Notes: generated by a model not told the origin, from the letters alone. 64,000 nucleotides of DNA from Salinivirga cyanobacteriivorans (GCF_001443605.1 NZ_CP013118.1:2468501-2532500), one strand, 5' to 3'. Counted from the stretch's first letter, positions 16,816 to 26,732 are shown. Translations and numbers: made by a program.

Positions 16816-18594
16816 ATGAGGCGATTTTTTATTTATTCTGTTTTTTATGTTTTGTTGCTGATATTGTATGGTTGCGCCAAAGAGGCTGCACCAACTGGTG
16901 GTCCCAAAGACTTTGATCCTCCTGTGGTGATCGAGGAAAAACCCCCTAATTATACTACAAATTTTTCTGAAAATAAGGTGAAGATATATTTTAATGAGTT
17001 CGTAAAACTTGAAAATTTACGCGAAGAGCTTCTTATATCTCCTCCGTTCGAGGAATTGCCAAAAATGATCGTCAAAGGAAAAAGATTGGTAATTAATTTA
17101 CCCGACTCTCTCCCGGAGCAAAAAACTGTAAATCTGAGTTTTTACAACGCAATTGTAGATGTAAACGAAGCTAATGTATTAAAAAATTATCAATACGTTT
17201 TTTCCACATCCGATCAAATAGACACAAGTTTTATTGATGGACGACTCATAGATGCTGAAACAGGAAAACCTCTTGCTAATGAGCTCGTTTATGCCTATGA
17301 ATCTTTTGAAGATTCGATCGTTAGTAAAACATTACCCGATTATATTGCAAGAACCAACAAGCAAGGCATTTTTGTAATTAATAATCTTGGTGATGGGCCA
17401 TATAAATTGTTTTCGTTAAAAGACAGAAACAGAAATAACCTGTATGATCAACCCACCGAAGGAACAGCATTTTTAAATGACTCCATATTGCCGGCGATTG
17501 AATGGACAACCATAACCGATACCATTAAACTTATTGATAGTATAATGGTTGAAAAAGCGGATACTACATACCGCGATTCTGTTTATGAACAACGGGTGCA
17601 GGTAAGTAAATTGAAACCGTTTCAATTGAGAATGTTTGTCAAAGATTATAAAAAACATTACCTAACGTATTCAGGCCGCCCGCGAAAAGGACAAATAGCA
17701 TTAAGCTTTAACAGATCTATTGCCGGTTTTGATTATAATTTTGAGTTATTATCACCCGGTCCATCAACAGACCAATGGTATAAAGAAGAGAAACTTACCA
17801 ATGACTCTCTTCTTTTATGGATAAAAGACCTTAAAATATATGAATCAGATACCATTCACTCTGTAATTACCTACCCATTTACAGATTCTGCAGGAAAAGT
17901 AGTTCAAAAATCCGATACAGTTTATTTGAATTATGATTTCTCAGAGCTCCAGAAAAATGATACAATATTAACCATTAATGGAAACCTTCGAAGAAACAAA
18001 CTGGACATCGATTCAACATTCAGAATCGGATTTTCAGAACCTTTAAAAAGTGTAGACGAAAGTAAAATTCAATTTCTAATTAATCTTGATACGGCCTATA
18101 CCCCCTATGATTTTAATTTTGATCTTTTACCCTCAAAACGTGAGGCCAGGGTGCTTTTTAAACAAGATTTGTACGGAAAATACCGGATAATAATGGACAG
18201 CGCTGCTTTTTTGGGTATACACTCCAACACCAATGACTCAAGTGTAATAACTTTTCAATATTTTGAAAAAGCTGATTACGGAAACCTCGTATTAAATGTT
18301 GATACACTTCCTGACAAGGCTGTTTTCCTTTTATACACTAAAGATGAGGAGTTATATGCAAAACAAAAGAACATCGTAAAAAAACCGGTAGAATTCAGGC
18401 AGCTACCTCCGGGAAACTATTATGTTCGCGTACTTATGGATGATAACCAGAACGGGAAATGGGATACCGGAGATTATTATAAAAAAGAATTCCCCGAGTT
18501 GGTTATTGCTTTTCCTTCAAAACTCATAATAAAAGCCAATTGGGATACAGAACAGAACTGGGAACTGAGTAAAACGCTCAAACTATATAAATAG
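16816..18594 (+). CDS. Lipoprotein with N-terminal Ig-like (SbsA-type) domain
   Basis: 592 residues from the ATG at 16816, which gives a lipoprotein signal MRRFFIYSVFYVLLLILYGC (Cys 20) followed by AKEAAPTGGPKDFDPP, a hallmark opening of a Bacteroidetes outer-membrane family. An SbsA-like Ig domain follows (NKVKIYFNEFVKLENLREELLISPP). A transthyretin-like segment near 135-200 has IDGRLIDAETGKPLANELVYAY. The C-terminus contains a second prealbumin-like stretch (FRQLPPGNYYVRVLMDDNQNGKWDTGDY). The function is not known; it is conserved in the phylum and often called Ig-like domain-containing protein. It precedes two glycosyltransferase genes. Confidence 0.82.
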   Translation: MRRFFIYSVFYVLLLILYGCAKEAAPTGGPKDFDPPVVIEEKPPNYTTNFSENKVKIYFNEFVKLENLREELLISPPFEELPKMIVKGKRLVINLPDSLPEQKTVNLSFYNAIVDVNEANVLKNYQYVFSTSDQIDTSFIDGRLIDAETGKPLANELVYAYESFEDSIVSKTLPDYIARTNKQGIFVINNLGDGPYKLFSLKDRNRNNLYDQPTEGTAFLNDSILPAIEWTTITDTIKLIDSIMVEKADTTYRDSVYEQRVQVSKLKPFQLRMFVKDYKKHYLTYSGRPRKGQIALSFNRSIAGFDYNFELLSPGPSTDQWYKEEKLTNDSLLLWIKDLKIYESDTIHSVITYPFTDSAGKVVQKSDTVYLNYDFSELQKNDTILTINGNLRRNKLDIDSTFRIGFSEPLKSVDESKIQFLINLDTAYTPYDFNFDLLPSKREARVLFKQDLYGKYRIIMDSAAFLGIHSNTNDSSVITFQYFEKADYGNLVLNVDTLPDKAVFLLYTKDEELYAKQKNIVKKPVEFRQLPPGNYYVRVLMDDNQNGKWDTGDYYKKEFPELVIAFPSKLIIKANWDTEQNWELSKTLKLYK

Positions 18595-18611
18595 TTACTT
18601 TAATATTTGAA

Positions 18612-19655
18612 ATGAATGATTATGAGCGAAAGACTGTGCTTATAGCTCCGCTAGACTGGGGGCTGGGGCATGCCACACGCATGATTCCTGTTATACGCTT
18701 TTTGTCTACGGAATATGAAGTTATAGTTGCTGCGCCCAAAAAGCTACATTACATTTTTAAAGAAACCCCGGCTAAAGTTTTAGCCTTTCCTGGCTATAAT
18801 ATTCAATATTTTAATTTGCCATTGTGGCTATCGTTGCTAATTCAGGGCCCTAAAATAGGGTTGCGTGCTTTACAGACCGTCCGCACAACCCGCCGGTTAA
18901 TAAAAAAACTTAATCCAGCAATTATTATAGCAGACAATCGCCCCTTTGTACAAAGCAAAAAAGTAAAATCTGTTTATATTACCCACCAGCTAACCATACA
19001 ACATGATAATGCAGTAATAAAAAAGGCTTTAAACGCGACGCACCGCTTTTTAATAAATAGGTTCGATGCTTGCTGGATACCCGATACAAACGATTCCTTT
19101 TTTGCCGGAAAGCTCTCGCAAGGAAAATTAAAAATTTCGAAATACTTTATTGGTGGTTTATCCAGATTTTCGACCATTGAAGGAAAAAACAAGTCAGCAT
19201 ACAAAACAGTATGTGTGTTGAGTGGGCCTGACCCTAAACGGGCACAATGGGCAAAAGAGATGAAGGAAATGTTTTCTTTTGAAAAGCAGAGTTTAATAAT
19301 AGGAGCTGTTCCGGGAAAAAACAGGTTTGTTAAGGATGGTAATATTACCCTTTCTTCTCACCTGAGTGATGACCTGTTTGCTGATGTTTTATTTAATGCT
19401 GAGAAAATAATTACACGAAGTGGCTATACCACAATAATGGATTTGTATCGATTAAAGCAAAATGCCCTGCTGATACCTACACCGGGTCAAGGTGAGCAAA
19501 AGTATCTGGCTGATTACCATAATGGGTTATATTTTTATAAATTTGTTTCAAATAGGCAAAAGGATATCTCTTTTCATGATATTCCCAATGACATTAAATC
19601 TAAATTTTGTACCAAACAGCAATTATTAATGCTGATAGAAAATAAAAAAAGCTAA
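18612..19655 (+). CDS. GT28/MurG-like glycosyltransferase
   Basis: 347 residues with a GT-B layout. The N-terminal LIAPLDWGLGHATRMIPVIRFL resembles the glycine-rich acceptor loop of MurG-type enzymes. The C-terminal half has the donor-site region (DVLFNAEKIITRSGYTTIMDLYRLKQNALLIPTPGQGEQKYLADY) with the PTPGQxEQ motif of GT28 C-terminal domains. No signal or membrane segments are visible, so it acts at the cytoplasmic face. The donor and acceptor sugars are unknown. It is 17 bp after the Ig-like lipoprotein gene and is followed by a DPM1-like synthase. Confidence 0.85.
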   Translation: MNDYERKTVLIAPLDWGLGHATRMIPVIRFLSTEYEVIVAAPKKLHYIFKETPAKVLAFPGYNIQYFNLPLWLSLLIQGPKIGLRALQTVRTTRRLIKKLNPAIIIADNRPFVQSKKVKSVYITHQLTIQHDNAVIKKALNATHRFLINRFDACWIPDTNDSFFAGKLSQGKLKISKYFIGGLSRFSTIEGKNKSAYKTVCVLSGPDPKRAQWAKEMKEMFSFEKQSLIIGAVPGKNRFVKDGNITLSSHLSDDLFADVLFNAEKIITRSGYTTIMDLYRLKQNALLIPTPGQGEQKYLADYHNGLYFYKFVSNRQKDISFHDIPNDIKSKFCTKQQLLMLIENKKS

Positions 19656-19737
19656 TTGGTGTGGTCCAATGCGAAAAAATATCTCAATTTCAACAAAATA
19701 AATTTTTATCTTCGCTGTTTGTAAATATTAAAAATCT

Positions 19738-20499
19738 ATGCCCGTGACTAAAGCAGTAGTAATAATTCCAACATACAACGAAAAAGAGAATGTAGCACGT
19801 ATAATTGATGCCGTATTTAATCTGAACAGGGGTTATCATGTGCTTATTATAGACGATAATTCTCCTGACGGAACTGCTCAAATTGTTAAGGAGAAACAAC
19901 CCGAATCTGAAGGGAAGCTGCATATTGTAGAGCGCAAAGGAAAGCTTGGGCTCGGCACGGCCTATATCAAAGGTTTCGAGTGGAGCCTTGAGCGTGAATA
20001 CGATTATGTTTTTGAAATGGATGCAGACTTTTCGCACAACCCTGCCGATTTGCCCCGCTTGCTTGAGGCCTGTGAAAACGGTGCCGATTTGGCCGTGGGC
20101 TCTCGTTATGTGTCGGGGGTTAACGTAGTAAACTGGCCCATGGGCCGTGTGCTAATGTCTTATTTTGCATCTAAATATGTACGCGTAGTTACAGGGTTGA
20201 AGATTGCCGATACAACCGCGGGGTTTAAATGTTATTCTCGTAAAGTGCTTGAAGCAATTAACTTCGATCAGATTCGATTTAAGGGCTATGCCTTCCAGAT
20301 TGAAATGAAGTTCACTGCATGGCAGCTCGGTTTTAAGGTGGTTGAGGTACCAATCGTTTTTACCGATCGTACAGAAGGCACATCGAAAATGAGCGGAGGC
20401 ATATTCAACGAGGCTGTTTGGGGCGTTTTATCAATGAAAATGCGCAGTATTTTTGAAAGCACCAAAAAGAAACACCACAAGGTAGAGAATGCTAAATAA
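19738..20499 (+). CDS. Polyprenol monophosphomannose synthase (DPM1-like GT2)
   Basis: Family 2 glycosyltransferase of 253 residues that transfers a hexose, in characterised relatives mannose from GDP-mannose, to polyprenyl phosphate. Motifs: PTYNEKENVARIID (nucleotide site), IDDNSPDGTAQIV, EMDADFSHNP (DxD-type metal site), VGSRYVSG, and DTTAGFKCYSRKVLE. There are no C-terminal membrane helices, as in soluble DPM1-type enzymes. A protein O-mannosylation link is plausible because a large DUF2723 protein is encoded further on, but this is inference only. Confidence 0.9.
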   Translation: MPVTKAVVIIPTYNEKENVARIIDAVFNLNRGYHVLIIDDNSPDGTAQIVKEKQPESEGKLHIVERKGKLGLGTAYIKGFEWSLEREYDYVFEMDADFSHNPADLPRLLEACENGADLAVGSRYVSGVNVVNWPMGRVLMSYFASKYVRVVTGLKIADTTAGFKCYSRKVLEAINFDQIRFKGYAFQIEMKFTAWQLGFKVVEVPIVFTDRTEGTSKMSGGIFNEAVWGVLSMKMRSIFESTKKKHHKVENAK

Positions 20500-20556
20500 T
20501 ACAGAAATTTTGGCTAATTAGTATTCGCAGTGTATATTTAAAAAAAACACACACGA

Positions 20557-21918
20557 ATGAATAAAATATTGATTAGTAACGCTACAATAATCAATGAGGG
20601 CAGGAAATTTCGAGGTAGCGTTTTAATTGAAGATAATTTTATTAAAACAATTTTTGAGGAGCCCTTTCCTCAAGCAGAAGGTCAGGTATATGATGCCAAA
20701 GGCAAATGGCTCATTCCCGGTGTAATTGATGATCAGGTGCATTTTCGGGAACCAGGATTAACTCATAAAGCAACCATTGCCAGTGAATCAAAAGCAGCTG
20801 TGGCCGGAGGGGTTACATCTTTTATGGAAATGCCCAATACTATACCTCAAACCACCACCCTGGAAGCTCTGGAAGAAAAAATCGAAAATGCTAATGCTGT
20901 CTCCCCTGCAAACTTTTCGTTCTATTTTGGTGCAACCAACGATAATGCCGAATTGCTTAAAAAGATCGATCCTGCAAAAACCTGCGGGGTAAAAGTATTT
21001 ATGGGGTCCTCTACCGGCAATATGCTTGTTGATGATGATAAAGTGCTGGAAACTATATTTAAAGAAAGCCCGGTAATTATTACAACACATTGCGAAGATG
21101 AATATACCATAAAAGAAAACACAAAAAAGGCAAAGGAAAAGCATGGCGATCAAATTCCTTTTTCAAAGCATCCCGAAATACGAAGTGCCGAGGCGTGCTA
21201 TTTATCAAGCTCCAAAGCCGTTGAGCTGGCCAATAAAACAGGTGCCCGCTTGCATATTTTGCATTTAAGTACAGCCAAAGAAATGTCGCTTTTTGCTGCT
21301 GGACATGTGTGTGATAAAAAAATTACAGCAGAAGGTTGTGTGCATCATTTATGGTTTGATGACAGTAGCTATGAGGAAAAAGGCAGCCTGATAAAATGGA
21401 ACCCCGCCATCAAATCGTCTGATGACCGCGAGGCATTGCGTGAAGCTGTGCGCTCGGGCCGTATCGATGTTGTAGCTACAGATCATGCACCGCATACTTA
21501 TGAAGAAAAAATGAACCCCTATATAAAAGCACCTTCCGGAGGCCCACTTGTGCAGCACTCTTTGGTAGCTATGATGGAAATGGCACATGAGGGTATTTTT
21601 ACCCCGGAGCTTGTGGTTGAAAAAATGTGCCACAATCCAGCCCGCCTCTTTCAGGTTAACCGCCGGGGATTTATCCGCGAGGGATTTTATGCCGATCTGG
21701 TTTTGATAGATCCAGACAGGAAATGGCAGGTTTCTAAAGAAAATATCCTCTATAAGTGCGGATGGTCACCTTTTGAGGGGCAGGAATTCCATTCAGCGGT
21801 AACACACACATGGGTAAATGGTTCCCTGGTTTATAATGAGGGAGAAGTACACGACACGCCTGCCGGAATGGCGCTTGAATTTAACCGAGACCGCAATAAT
21901 GAAAATTCTATTTGCTGA
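20557..21918 (+). CDS. pyrC: Dihydroorotase (class I, Bacteroidetes type)
   Basis: Catalyses cyclisation of carbamoyl aspartate to dihydroorotate in pyrimidine synthesis. 453 residues. Metal-centre elements in order: PGVIDDQVHFREPGLTHK (the HxH site, with the first His replaced by Gln), the carboxylated-lysine site GVKVFMGSSTGNM, THCED, ILHLST, and VATDHAPHTYEEK with the catalytic Asp. The 'DDQVHFREPG' form is, as I recall, usual in this phylum, so the change alone does not suggest inactivity. The 3' end overlaps the following dehydrogenase gene by 20 bp. Confidence 0.93.
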   Translation: MNKILISNATIINEGRKFRGSVLIEDNFIKTIFEEPFPQAEGQVYDAKGKWLIPGVIDDQVHFREPGLTHKATIASESKAAVAGGVTSFMEMPNTIPQTTTLEALEEKIENANAVSPANFSFYFGATNDNAELLKKIDPAKTCGVKVFMGSSTGNMLVDDDKVLETIFKESPVIITTHCEDEYTIKENTKKAKEKHGDQIPFSKHPEIRSAEACYLSSSKAVELANKTGARLHILHLSTAKEMSLFAAGHVCDKKITAEGCVHHLWFDDSSYEEKGSLIKWNPAIKSSDDREALREAVRSGRIDVVATDHAPHTYEEKMNPYIKAPSGGPLVQHSLVAMMEMAHEGIFTPELVVEKMCHNPARLFQVNRRGFIREGFYADLVLIDPDRKWQVSKENILYKCGWSPFEGQEFHSAVTHTWVNGSLVYNEGEVHDTPAGMALEFNRDRNNENSIC

Positions 21919-22837
21919 TACCACTCATCCCGCCTTACCTGAATTACTTGAAAAGGCCGGCTTCGAAAATGAAGAGTTCCGGTGTAGAACAAAAGATGAA
22001 TGTCTCGACATAATTGATCAGTATGATGGCATTATTATCCGGAGCAAGTTCATAATTGATGAGGAACTACTTAAGAAAGCCACAAAGCTTAAGTTTATAG
22101 GCCGTGTTGGAGCAGGCATGGAGAATATTGATGTAAAAGCTGCCGAAAGCCGGGGAATAAAATGTTTTAACAGTCCGGAGGGAAACCGCAATGCTGTGGG
22201 CGAGCATGCCCTTGGTATGTTATTGGCGCTTCAAAACAACCTTATAAGAGCTAATGCGGAGGTCAACCAGGGGAAATGGCGCCGGGAAGCAAACCGGGGA
22301 ACAGAATTGAAAGGTAAAACTCTGGGAATTGTAGGGTTTGGAAATACAGGCAGTGCCTTTGCGAAAAAGCTAAGTGGCATGGAAATGCGTATTTTGGCTT
22401 ATGATAAATATAAAAGCAATTATGCGCCGAATTATGTGGAAGAAACAAACATGCAAAATTTATTCGAGGCATGCGATATCATAAGCTTTCATGTTCCCCT
22501 TACCGATGAAACCCATTTTATGGTTGATGCTGATTTCATCAATGCTTTTGCCAAACCTGTAATTTTAATTAATACAGCAAGAGGTAAGGTGCTAAAAACC
22601 AGCCACCTGGTCGATGGTATGAAACGTGGAAAAGTTAGGGGTGCCTGTCTTGATGTACTCGAGTACGAAGCTGTATCATTTGAACACCTGCATAAAAAAG
22701 CATTACCTGAAGAATTTCGGTATTTAAGCGATAGCGATAATGTTGTGTTATCACCTCATATTGCAGGCTGGACACACGAGTCAAATATTAAACTCTCATC
22801 TGTTTTGGCAGAAAAAATAATTGCTGAATTTGCTTAG
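21899..22837 (+). CDS. D-3-phosphoglycerate dehydrogenase-like 2-hydroxyacid dehydrogenase
   Basis: NAD-dependent dehydrogenase of 312 residues from the ATG at 21899 (MKILFADTTHPALPELLEKA); longer frames would read through the end of pyrC. The Rossmann motif is GIVGFGNTGSAFAKKL, and the catalytic Arg, Glu and His are in NTARGK, CLDVLEYE and LSPHIAGW. It lacks the C-terminal ACT regulatory domain of long SerA forms. Oxidation of 3-phosphoglycerate (serine synthesis) is the likely reaction, but a related 2-hydroxyacid substrate is possible. It is translationally coupled to pyrC and converges on lysC. Confidence 0.88.
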   Translation: MKILFADTTHPALPELLEKAGFENEEFRCRTKDECLDIIDQYDGIIIRSKFIIDEELLKKATKLKFIGRVGAGMENIDVKAAESRGIKCFNSPEGNRNAVGEHALGMLLALQNNLIRANAEVNQGKWRREANRGTELKGKTLGIVGFGNTGSAFAKKLSGMEMRILAYDKYKSNYAPNYVEETNMQNLFEACDIISFHVPLTDETHFMVDADFINAFAKPVILINTARGKVLKTSHLVDGMKRGKVRGACLDVLEYEAVSFEHLHKKALPEEFRYLSDSDNVVLSPHIAGWTHESNIKLSSVLAEKIIAEFA

Positions 22838-22851
22838 AAAAACCGAAGGGA

Positions 22852-24102
22852 TCAATTTTCCATAAAACGTACTATTTGAGCGGTTTTCCGTGTCTTTTGC
22901 TCAATCAAAACGTCATTGTTTTTTAATACTTTGCCAAGGCTCTCATTATTGTAATTTCTAATGGTTATAATTTCTGCATTGTCATTAAATTTTACATGAT
23001 AATGTTCTTGTAGTTCAGCAATGAAAGGATCAAACATATATTCAATTTGATCAATACAAATTGTAAAACTGGCAGCCGACATTTGAGCCAGTTGCACGCT
23101 TATATGCATGTCAGACAAAAGCTTAAAAATGTGGCTTATATCTGTTTCGGCTAAAAATTCGGGTGTTTTTGGTCTAATGCTGATTAACACCTGGTTTTGC
23201 TTTCGGATATACACTGGTAAAGTGCTTTTGCTATCGTCCACATTACCAATAAATGATCCTTTTTTCTGGGGCTCAATAAATGAATTCACAATAAGTGGAA
23301 TACCCCGTTCCTGCAGTGGCTTAATTGTTTTGGGATGAATAACTTTAGCTCCATAATAAGTTAACTCAATAGCTTCCTGGTACGAGAGCGCATCAATTTT
23401 TTGAGCATCGCTCATCCATGCCGGATCGGCATTCATAATGCCGGGAACATCTTTCCAAACCACAAGCTTTTTAGCATTGCAGGCGCTGGCAAGCAGCGCT
23501 GCAGAATAGTCGCTTCCTTCCCGACCTAAAGTTGTTGTTTGGTTATTGGTCGATGCGGCGATGAAACCCTGGGTAAGATAAATTTTATAGTTTTCAAAAG
23601 TAAAACGCTCCAGCGCAAATCGTTTTGTCAGGTTCCAGATAACGCCGGCCTGCTTAAAATTGCGATCTGTACGAATTACCTCTCTTATATCAATGTAATG
23701 TGCTTTAGTATTGAGAATATTAAAATAGGAGGCAATGATTTTTGTTGAGAGCAATTCACCAATTGAAACAATTTGATCATATTCATAATTAAAATCCAGA
23801 GAAGGAGTGCTTCGGAGTTTCTCCCATAAAGATTCATATATGCTATTCAGATTATCGGGGACATTTTGCTCGAACAGGTCGGAAATAATATTTTGGTGGT
23901 AATCTATGAGTTCATTTAAAGGTGTTTCTATATCTTTACCATTGAACCATAAACGAGCAATGTTTTCCAAACGGTTGGTGGTTTTTCCCATTGCCGAAAC
24001 CACAATAATAAGATTGTCATCGCATTGGTTTACAATCTTTACCATTTCTTTGATGGCACTGGCATCTTTTATTGATGCTCCTCCGAATTTATAGACCAGC
24101 AT
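22852..24102 (-). CDS. lysC: Monofunctional aspartate kinase
   Basis: Phosphorylates aspartate, the first step to lysine, threonine, methionine and diaminopimelate. 416 residues. The N-terminal kinase domain opens with KFGGASIKD (the KFGGTS signature with Ala for Thr) and contains TTLGREGSDYSAALLA and the ATP region DVPGIMNADPAW. The C-terminal ~120 residues form two ACT domains for end-product feedback. There is no homoserine dehydrogenase part. It is divergent from fbp and ends 14 bp from the convergent dehydrogenase gene. Confidence 0.92.
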   Translation of the reverse strand: MLVYKFGGASIKDASAIKEMVKIVNQCDDNLIIVVSAMGKTTNRLENIARLWFNGKDIETPLNELIDYHQNIISDLFEQNVPDNLNSIYESLWEKLRSTPSLDFNYEYDQIVSIGELLSTKIIASYFNILNTKAHYIDIREVIRTDRNFKQAGVIWNLTKRFALERFTFENYKIYLTQGFIAASTNNQTTTLGREGSDYSAALLASACNAKKLVVWKDVPGIMNADPAWMSDAQKIDALSYQEAIELTYYGAKVIHPKTIKPLQERGIPLIVNSFIEPQKKGSFIGNVDDSKSTLPVYIRKQNQVLISIRPKTPEFLAETDISHIFKLLSDMHISVQLAQMSAASFTICIDQIEYMFDPFIAELQEHYHVKFNDNAEIITIRNYNNESLGKVLKNNDVLIEQKTRKTAQIVRFMEN

Positions 24103-24169
24103 ATGATTTTAGTTTATTTATAGTCAAACACAAGTTGTATGTTTTTCTGCTTTTCAAAATAGAAATTAG

Positions 24170-24177
24170 TAAGTTTG
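24170..24177 (+). promoter_or_regulatory. Possible -7 element upstream of fbp
   Basis: TAAGTTTG matches TAnnTTTG on the plus strand 203 bp before the fbp ATG. If used, it would place the operator-like palindrome at 24247-24262 inside the leader. A -33 TTTG is not evident, so confidence is low. Confidence 0.25.
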
Positions 24178-24246
24178 TAATATAAGGCATTAATTCATTA
24201 TCACCAATCTGATTATGTATGAATTGCCTGTTTTTTTTAAAAATTT

Positions 24247-24262
24247 ACGCAAACGTTTGCGG
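24247..24262. promoter_or_regulatory. LacI/PurR-type operator upstream of fbp
   Basis: ACGCAAACGTTTGCGG contains a perfect 14-bp palindrome, CGCAAACGTTTGCG, with the central CG step recognised by LacI-family regulators. It differs from the classical PurR box ACGCAAACGTTTGCGT at the last base. It lies 118 bp upstream of the fbp ATG in the divergent lysC-fbp gap. Which LacI-family protein binds is unknown; sugar or carbon-flux control of gluconeogenesis would fit. Confidence 0.6.
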
Positions 24263-24379
24263 TGGTTTTGTTTGTTAGTCAATGTCTTAATATTTGGCCG
24301 CTGGTTTTGGTCTATTTGCAGAAAAACATCAACTATAATTGCTTGTTATATAAATGCTAAATGCTTAAAAAATAATGCT

Positions 24380-25390
24380 ATGAAAGAATACCTGGGTATG
24401 ACCCTCAATGAGTTTATCATTCGCCGCCAATCGGATTTTAAATATGCAACCGGAGAACTGTCTCGATTACTTAGCCACATTGGTGTTGCGGCCAAAATTG
24501 TAAATCGTGAGGTAAATAAGGCCGGTCTTGTAGATATTTTAGGAGAGGTTGGCACTGTAAATACACAGGGAGAGGCACAGCAAAAGCTGGATGTATATGC
24601 CGATTCTCAGTTTATACATGCCCTAAGGGCTTCCGGAGAAGTTTGTGGAATGGCCTCCGAAGAAGATGACAATATTGTGACGTTCGATAATGTGTTGGCC
24701 AATGATGGAAAATATATTGTTTGTATTGACCCTCTAGACGGAAGTTCAAATATAGATGTGAATGTGTCTATTGGCACCATTTTTTCAATTTATCGTCGCA
24801 TTTCGGAACGCGGGCATAAAGCTGAAGAGAAGGATTTTTTACAGGAAGGCCTAAAACAGGTGGCCGGCGGTTATGTAATTTATGGATCATCTACCATGTT
24901 AGTTTATACTACAGGCCGCGGTGTTAATGGCTTTACACTGGACCCTTCAATTGGAGAGTTTTGCCTTTCGCATGCCGATATCAGAACACCTGAAAGTGGC
25001 GCAATTTATTCAATCAATGAAGGATATTATTTGAAATTTGAGGATGCAATAAAAAAGTATATCAAGTATACACAGGAAGTTGATAAACAAACAAAGCGCC
25101 CGTATAAAGCCAGGTATATCGGATCGTTAGTGGCTGATTTTCACAGGAACCTGCTAAAAGGAGGTATTTATATTTATCCTGCCACAGCAGATGCCCCCAA
25201 TGGAAAATTGCGGTTGCTATATGAGGCTAATCCACTGGCATTTGTTGTTGAACAGGCCGGCGGAATGGCCATAAACGGCAAAGATCGTATACTTGACATG
25301 AAACCTCAGGATCTGCATCAGCGTACACCTTTGATCATTGGATCCACAAATATGGTCAATAAAGTAATGGAGTTTATTGAAAATAAGTAA
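24380..25390 (+). CDS. fbp: Fructose-1,6-bisphosphatase, class I
   Basis: Hydrolyses fructose 1,6-bisphosphate to fructose 6-phosphate in gluconeogenesis. The ATG at 24380 ([20 protein letters not shown]) gives 336 residues, the class I length; the longer open frame from 24215 would add a 55-residue non-homologous leader. Metal and substrate motifs: ASEEDD, the signature [31 protein letters not shown], the Tyr/Arg region [25 protein letters not shown], and [20 protein letters not shown] LacI-type palindrome lies in its upstream region. Confidence 0.95.
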   Translation: MKEYLGMTLNEFIIRRQSDFKYATGELSRLLSHIGVAAKIVNREVNKAGLVDILGEVGTVNTQGEAQQKLDVYADSQFIHALRASGEVCGMASEEDDNIVTFDNVLANDGKYIVCIDPLDGSSNIDVNVSIGTIFSIYRRISERGHKAEEKDFLQEGLKQVAGGYVIYGSSTMLVYTTGRGVNGFTLDPSIGEFCLSHADIRTPESGAIYSINEGYYLKFEDAIKKYIKYTQEVDKQTKRPYKARYIGSLVADFHRNLLKGGIYIYPATADAPNGKLRLLYEANPLAFVVEQAGGMAINGKDRILDMKPQDLHQRTPLIIGSTNMVNKVMEFIENK

Positions 25391-25442
25391 ATTTGTTCTG
25401 ATACCGGCCAAATATTTGTCGATTAATTAAAAAAGATATCGT

Positions 25443-26702
25443 ATGAAACAAGCAGCATCTGTTTTTAAAAAAGGATGTTTGATCATAGTTCTAATTATGG
25501 CTCAAGCAGTTTTTGTGGCAGCTCAAACCGGCATTTTTTATTATCCGAACCCGTCAGAAAATTACGTAAACAATAAGCTCCTGGCTTTAACAGAAGCCCC
25601 TAATCAGGAAATTTATTTATTGGGTAAGCTTTCAAATGCTTCTTACGAAAAATCTATACCCTATTTCTGCAGGGTCGATAAAAGGGGCAACCTGCTTATT
25701 GAAAATCCGCTTACCAAACACCAGGTCTATGATTTAAGTGCCTTGTTTATATTAAACAACCAACGCGTAAAGGCTTTCGGCAGTCGGCGGCAGGGCCCAA
25801 TTTTCGCACCCTGGATGGTAACGTTGAATACAAAAGGAAACATCGTTAAAGAAAAAAGCGATTATGTGGTTTACTCAACCATAATGAACGACGTAACCAA
25901 TATCGACGGTAAGAATCTGATGATTGCTGAAACCAAGGTTGACAATAATAAACTTTATAACATAAACCTTGTAAAACTTGATGCAGAAAAGGACGAAACA
26001 CTCTGGTCGAAGCGGATTGAATCTAATCAAAATGAAGAAGCAACCACGGTAGTTGCGCTGGAAGATGGCAATTTGCTTGTGCTGGGTAAAAAATACAGCA
26101 ATGACCTTTCAGACTATTCTCCTGTGCTTTATAAAGTTAATCCTTCGGGTAAGCCATTGTGGCGAGTGGGCATACCTGTTCCGGATAATTTTTATGCCCA
26201 GGATATTGCCGAAGACAGCGAGGGTAACCTAATTTACATGTGTAGTTACAGCAAAGAATACATGGGATCTAACGAAACCCGCGTAATAAAATTAAATAAG
26301 CAAGGACAAAGAAAAAGTTATAATGTAATACTCGATATTAGTGCAAATGGCCTGGTAATGAAACCAGAAAACAAATTTGTTTTGTATGGTTCCAACATCA
26401 AAGTGTATAATAAACGCCCTATTACCAAAGGAAAATATGTGGTACTGGGTAGTAATTTAAAACCTTTGCATGAGCATGAATTGTCGCAAACAGATAAGCC
26501 TGACAGTAAAATGCCCGAAGAGGTGACAAAAAACCTACCAACCACCAGCGACCTTACAACTGGAATATTATTGAAAGATGGCCGTGTAGCGCTGGCTGGC
26601 CGCATTTACATGCCTGCTAATCCTGCAAAAGCCAATCCGTATGGAAACGACCGGAATAATTTTGCATTGATGATAATTTTAGATGAATCAGGCAGATTTT
26701 AA
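25443..26702 (+). CDS. Exported hypothetical protein, beta-propeller-like
   Basis: 419 residues with a signal peptide (hydrophobic stretch at 13-27 ending VFVAAQ). The mature part shows a periodic pattern of short beta strands with recurring 'L-x-x-D-G-x-h-h-h-h-G-x' units (ALEDGNLLVLGKKYS, EDSEGNLIYMCSYS, LLKDGRVALAGRIY), as in Bacteroidetes propeller proteins that resemble delta-60/PQQ-like repeats. I do not recognise a named family, and no catalytic residues stand out. It is monocistronic between fbp and the PatB-type gene and is followed by a good hairpin terminator. Confidence 0.7.
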   Translation: MKQAASVFKKGCLIIVLIMAQAVFVAAQTGIFYYPNPSENYVNNKLLALTEAPNQEIYLLGKLSNASYEKSIPYFCRVDKRGNLLIENPLTKHQVYDLSALFILNNQRVKAFGSRRQGPIFAPWMVTLNTKGNIVKEKSDYVVYSTIMNDVTNIDGKNLMIAETKVDNNKLYNINLVKLDAEKDETLWSKRIESNQNEEATTVVALEDGNLLVLGKKYSNDLSDYSPVLYKVNPSGKPLWRVGIPVPDNFYAQDIAEDSEGNLIYMCSYSKEYMGSNETRVIKLNKQGQRKSYNVILDISANGLVMKPENKFVLYGSNIKVYNKRPITKGKYVVLGSNLKPLHEHELSQTDKPDSKMPEEVTKNLPTTSDLTTGILLKDGRVALAGRIYMPANPAKANPYGNDRNNFALMIILDESGRF

Positions 26703-26732
26703 TTAACCTTTTTAAAAGAGTAAAATTATATT

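Noticed and set aside
24247..24262. Naming the regulator PurR
   Set aside because: The box matches enterobacterial PurR, but LacI-family sites look alike and Bacteroidetes PurR orthology is not shown.
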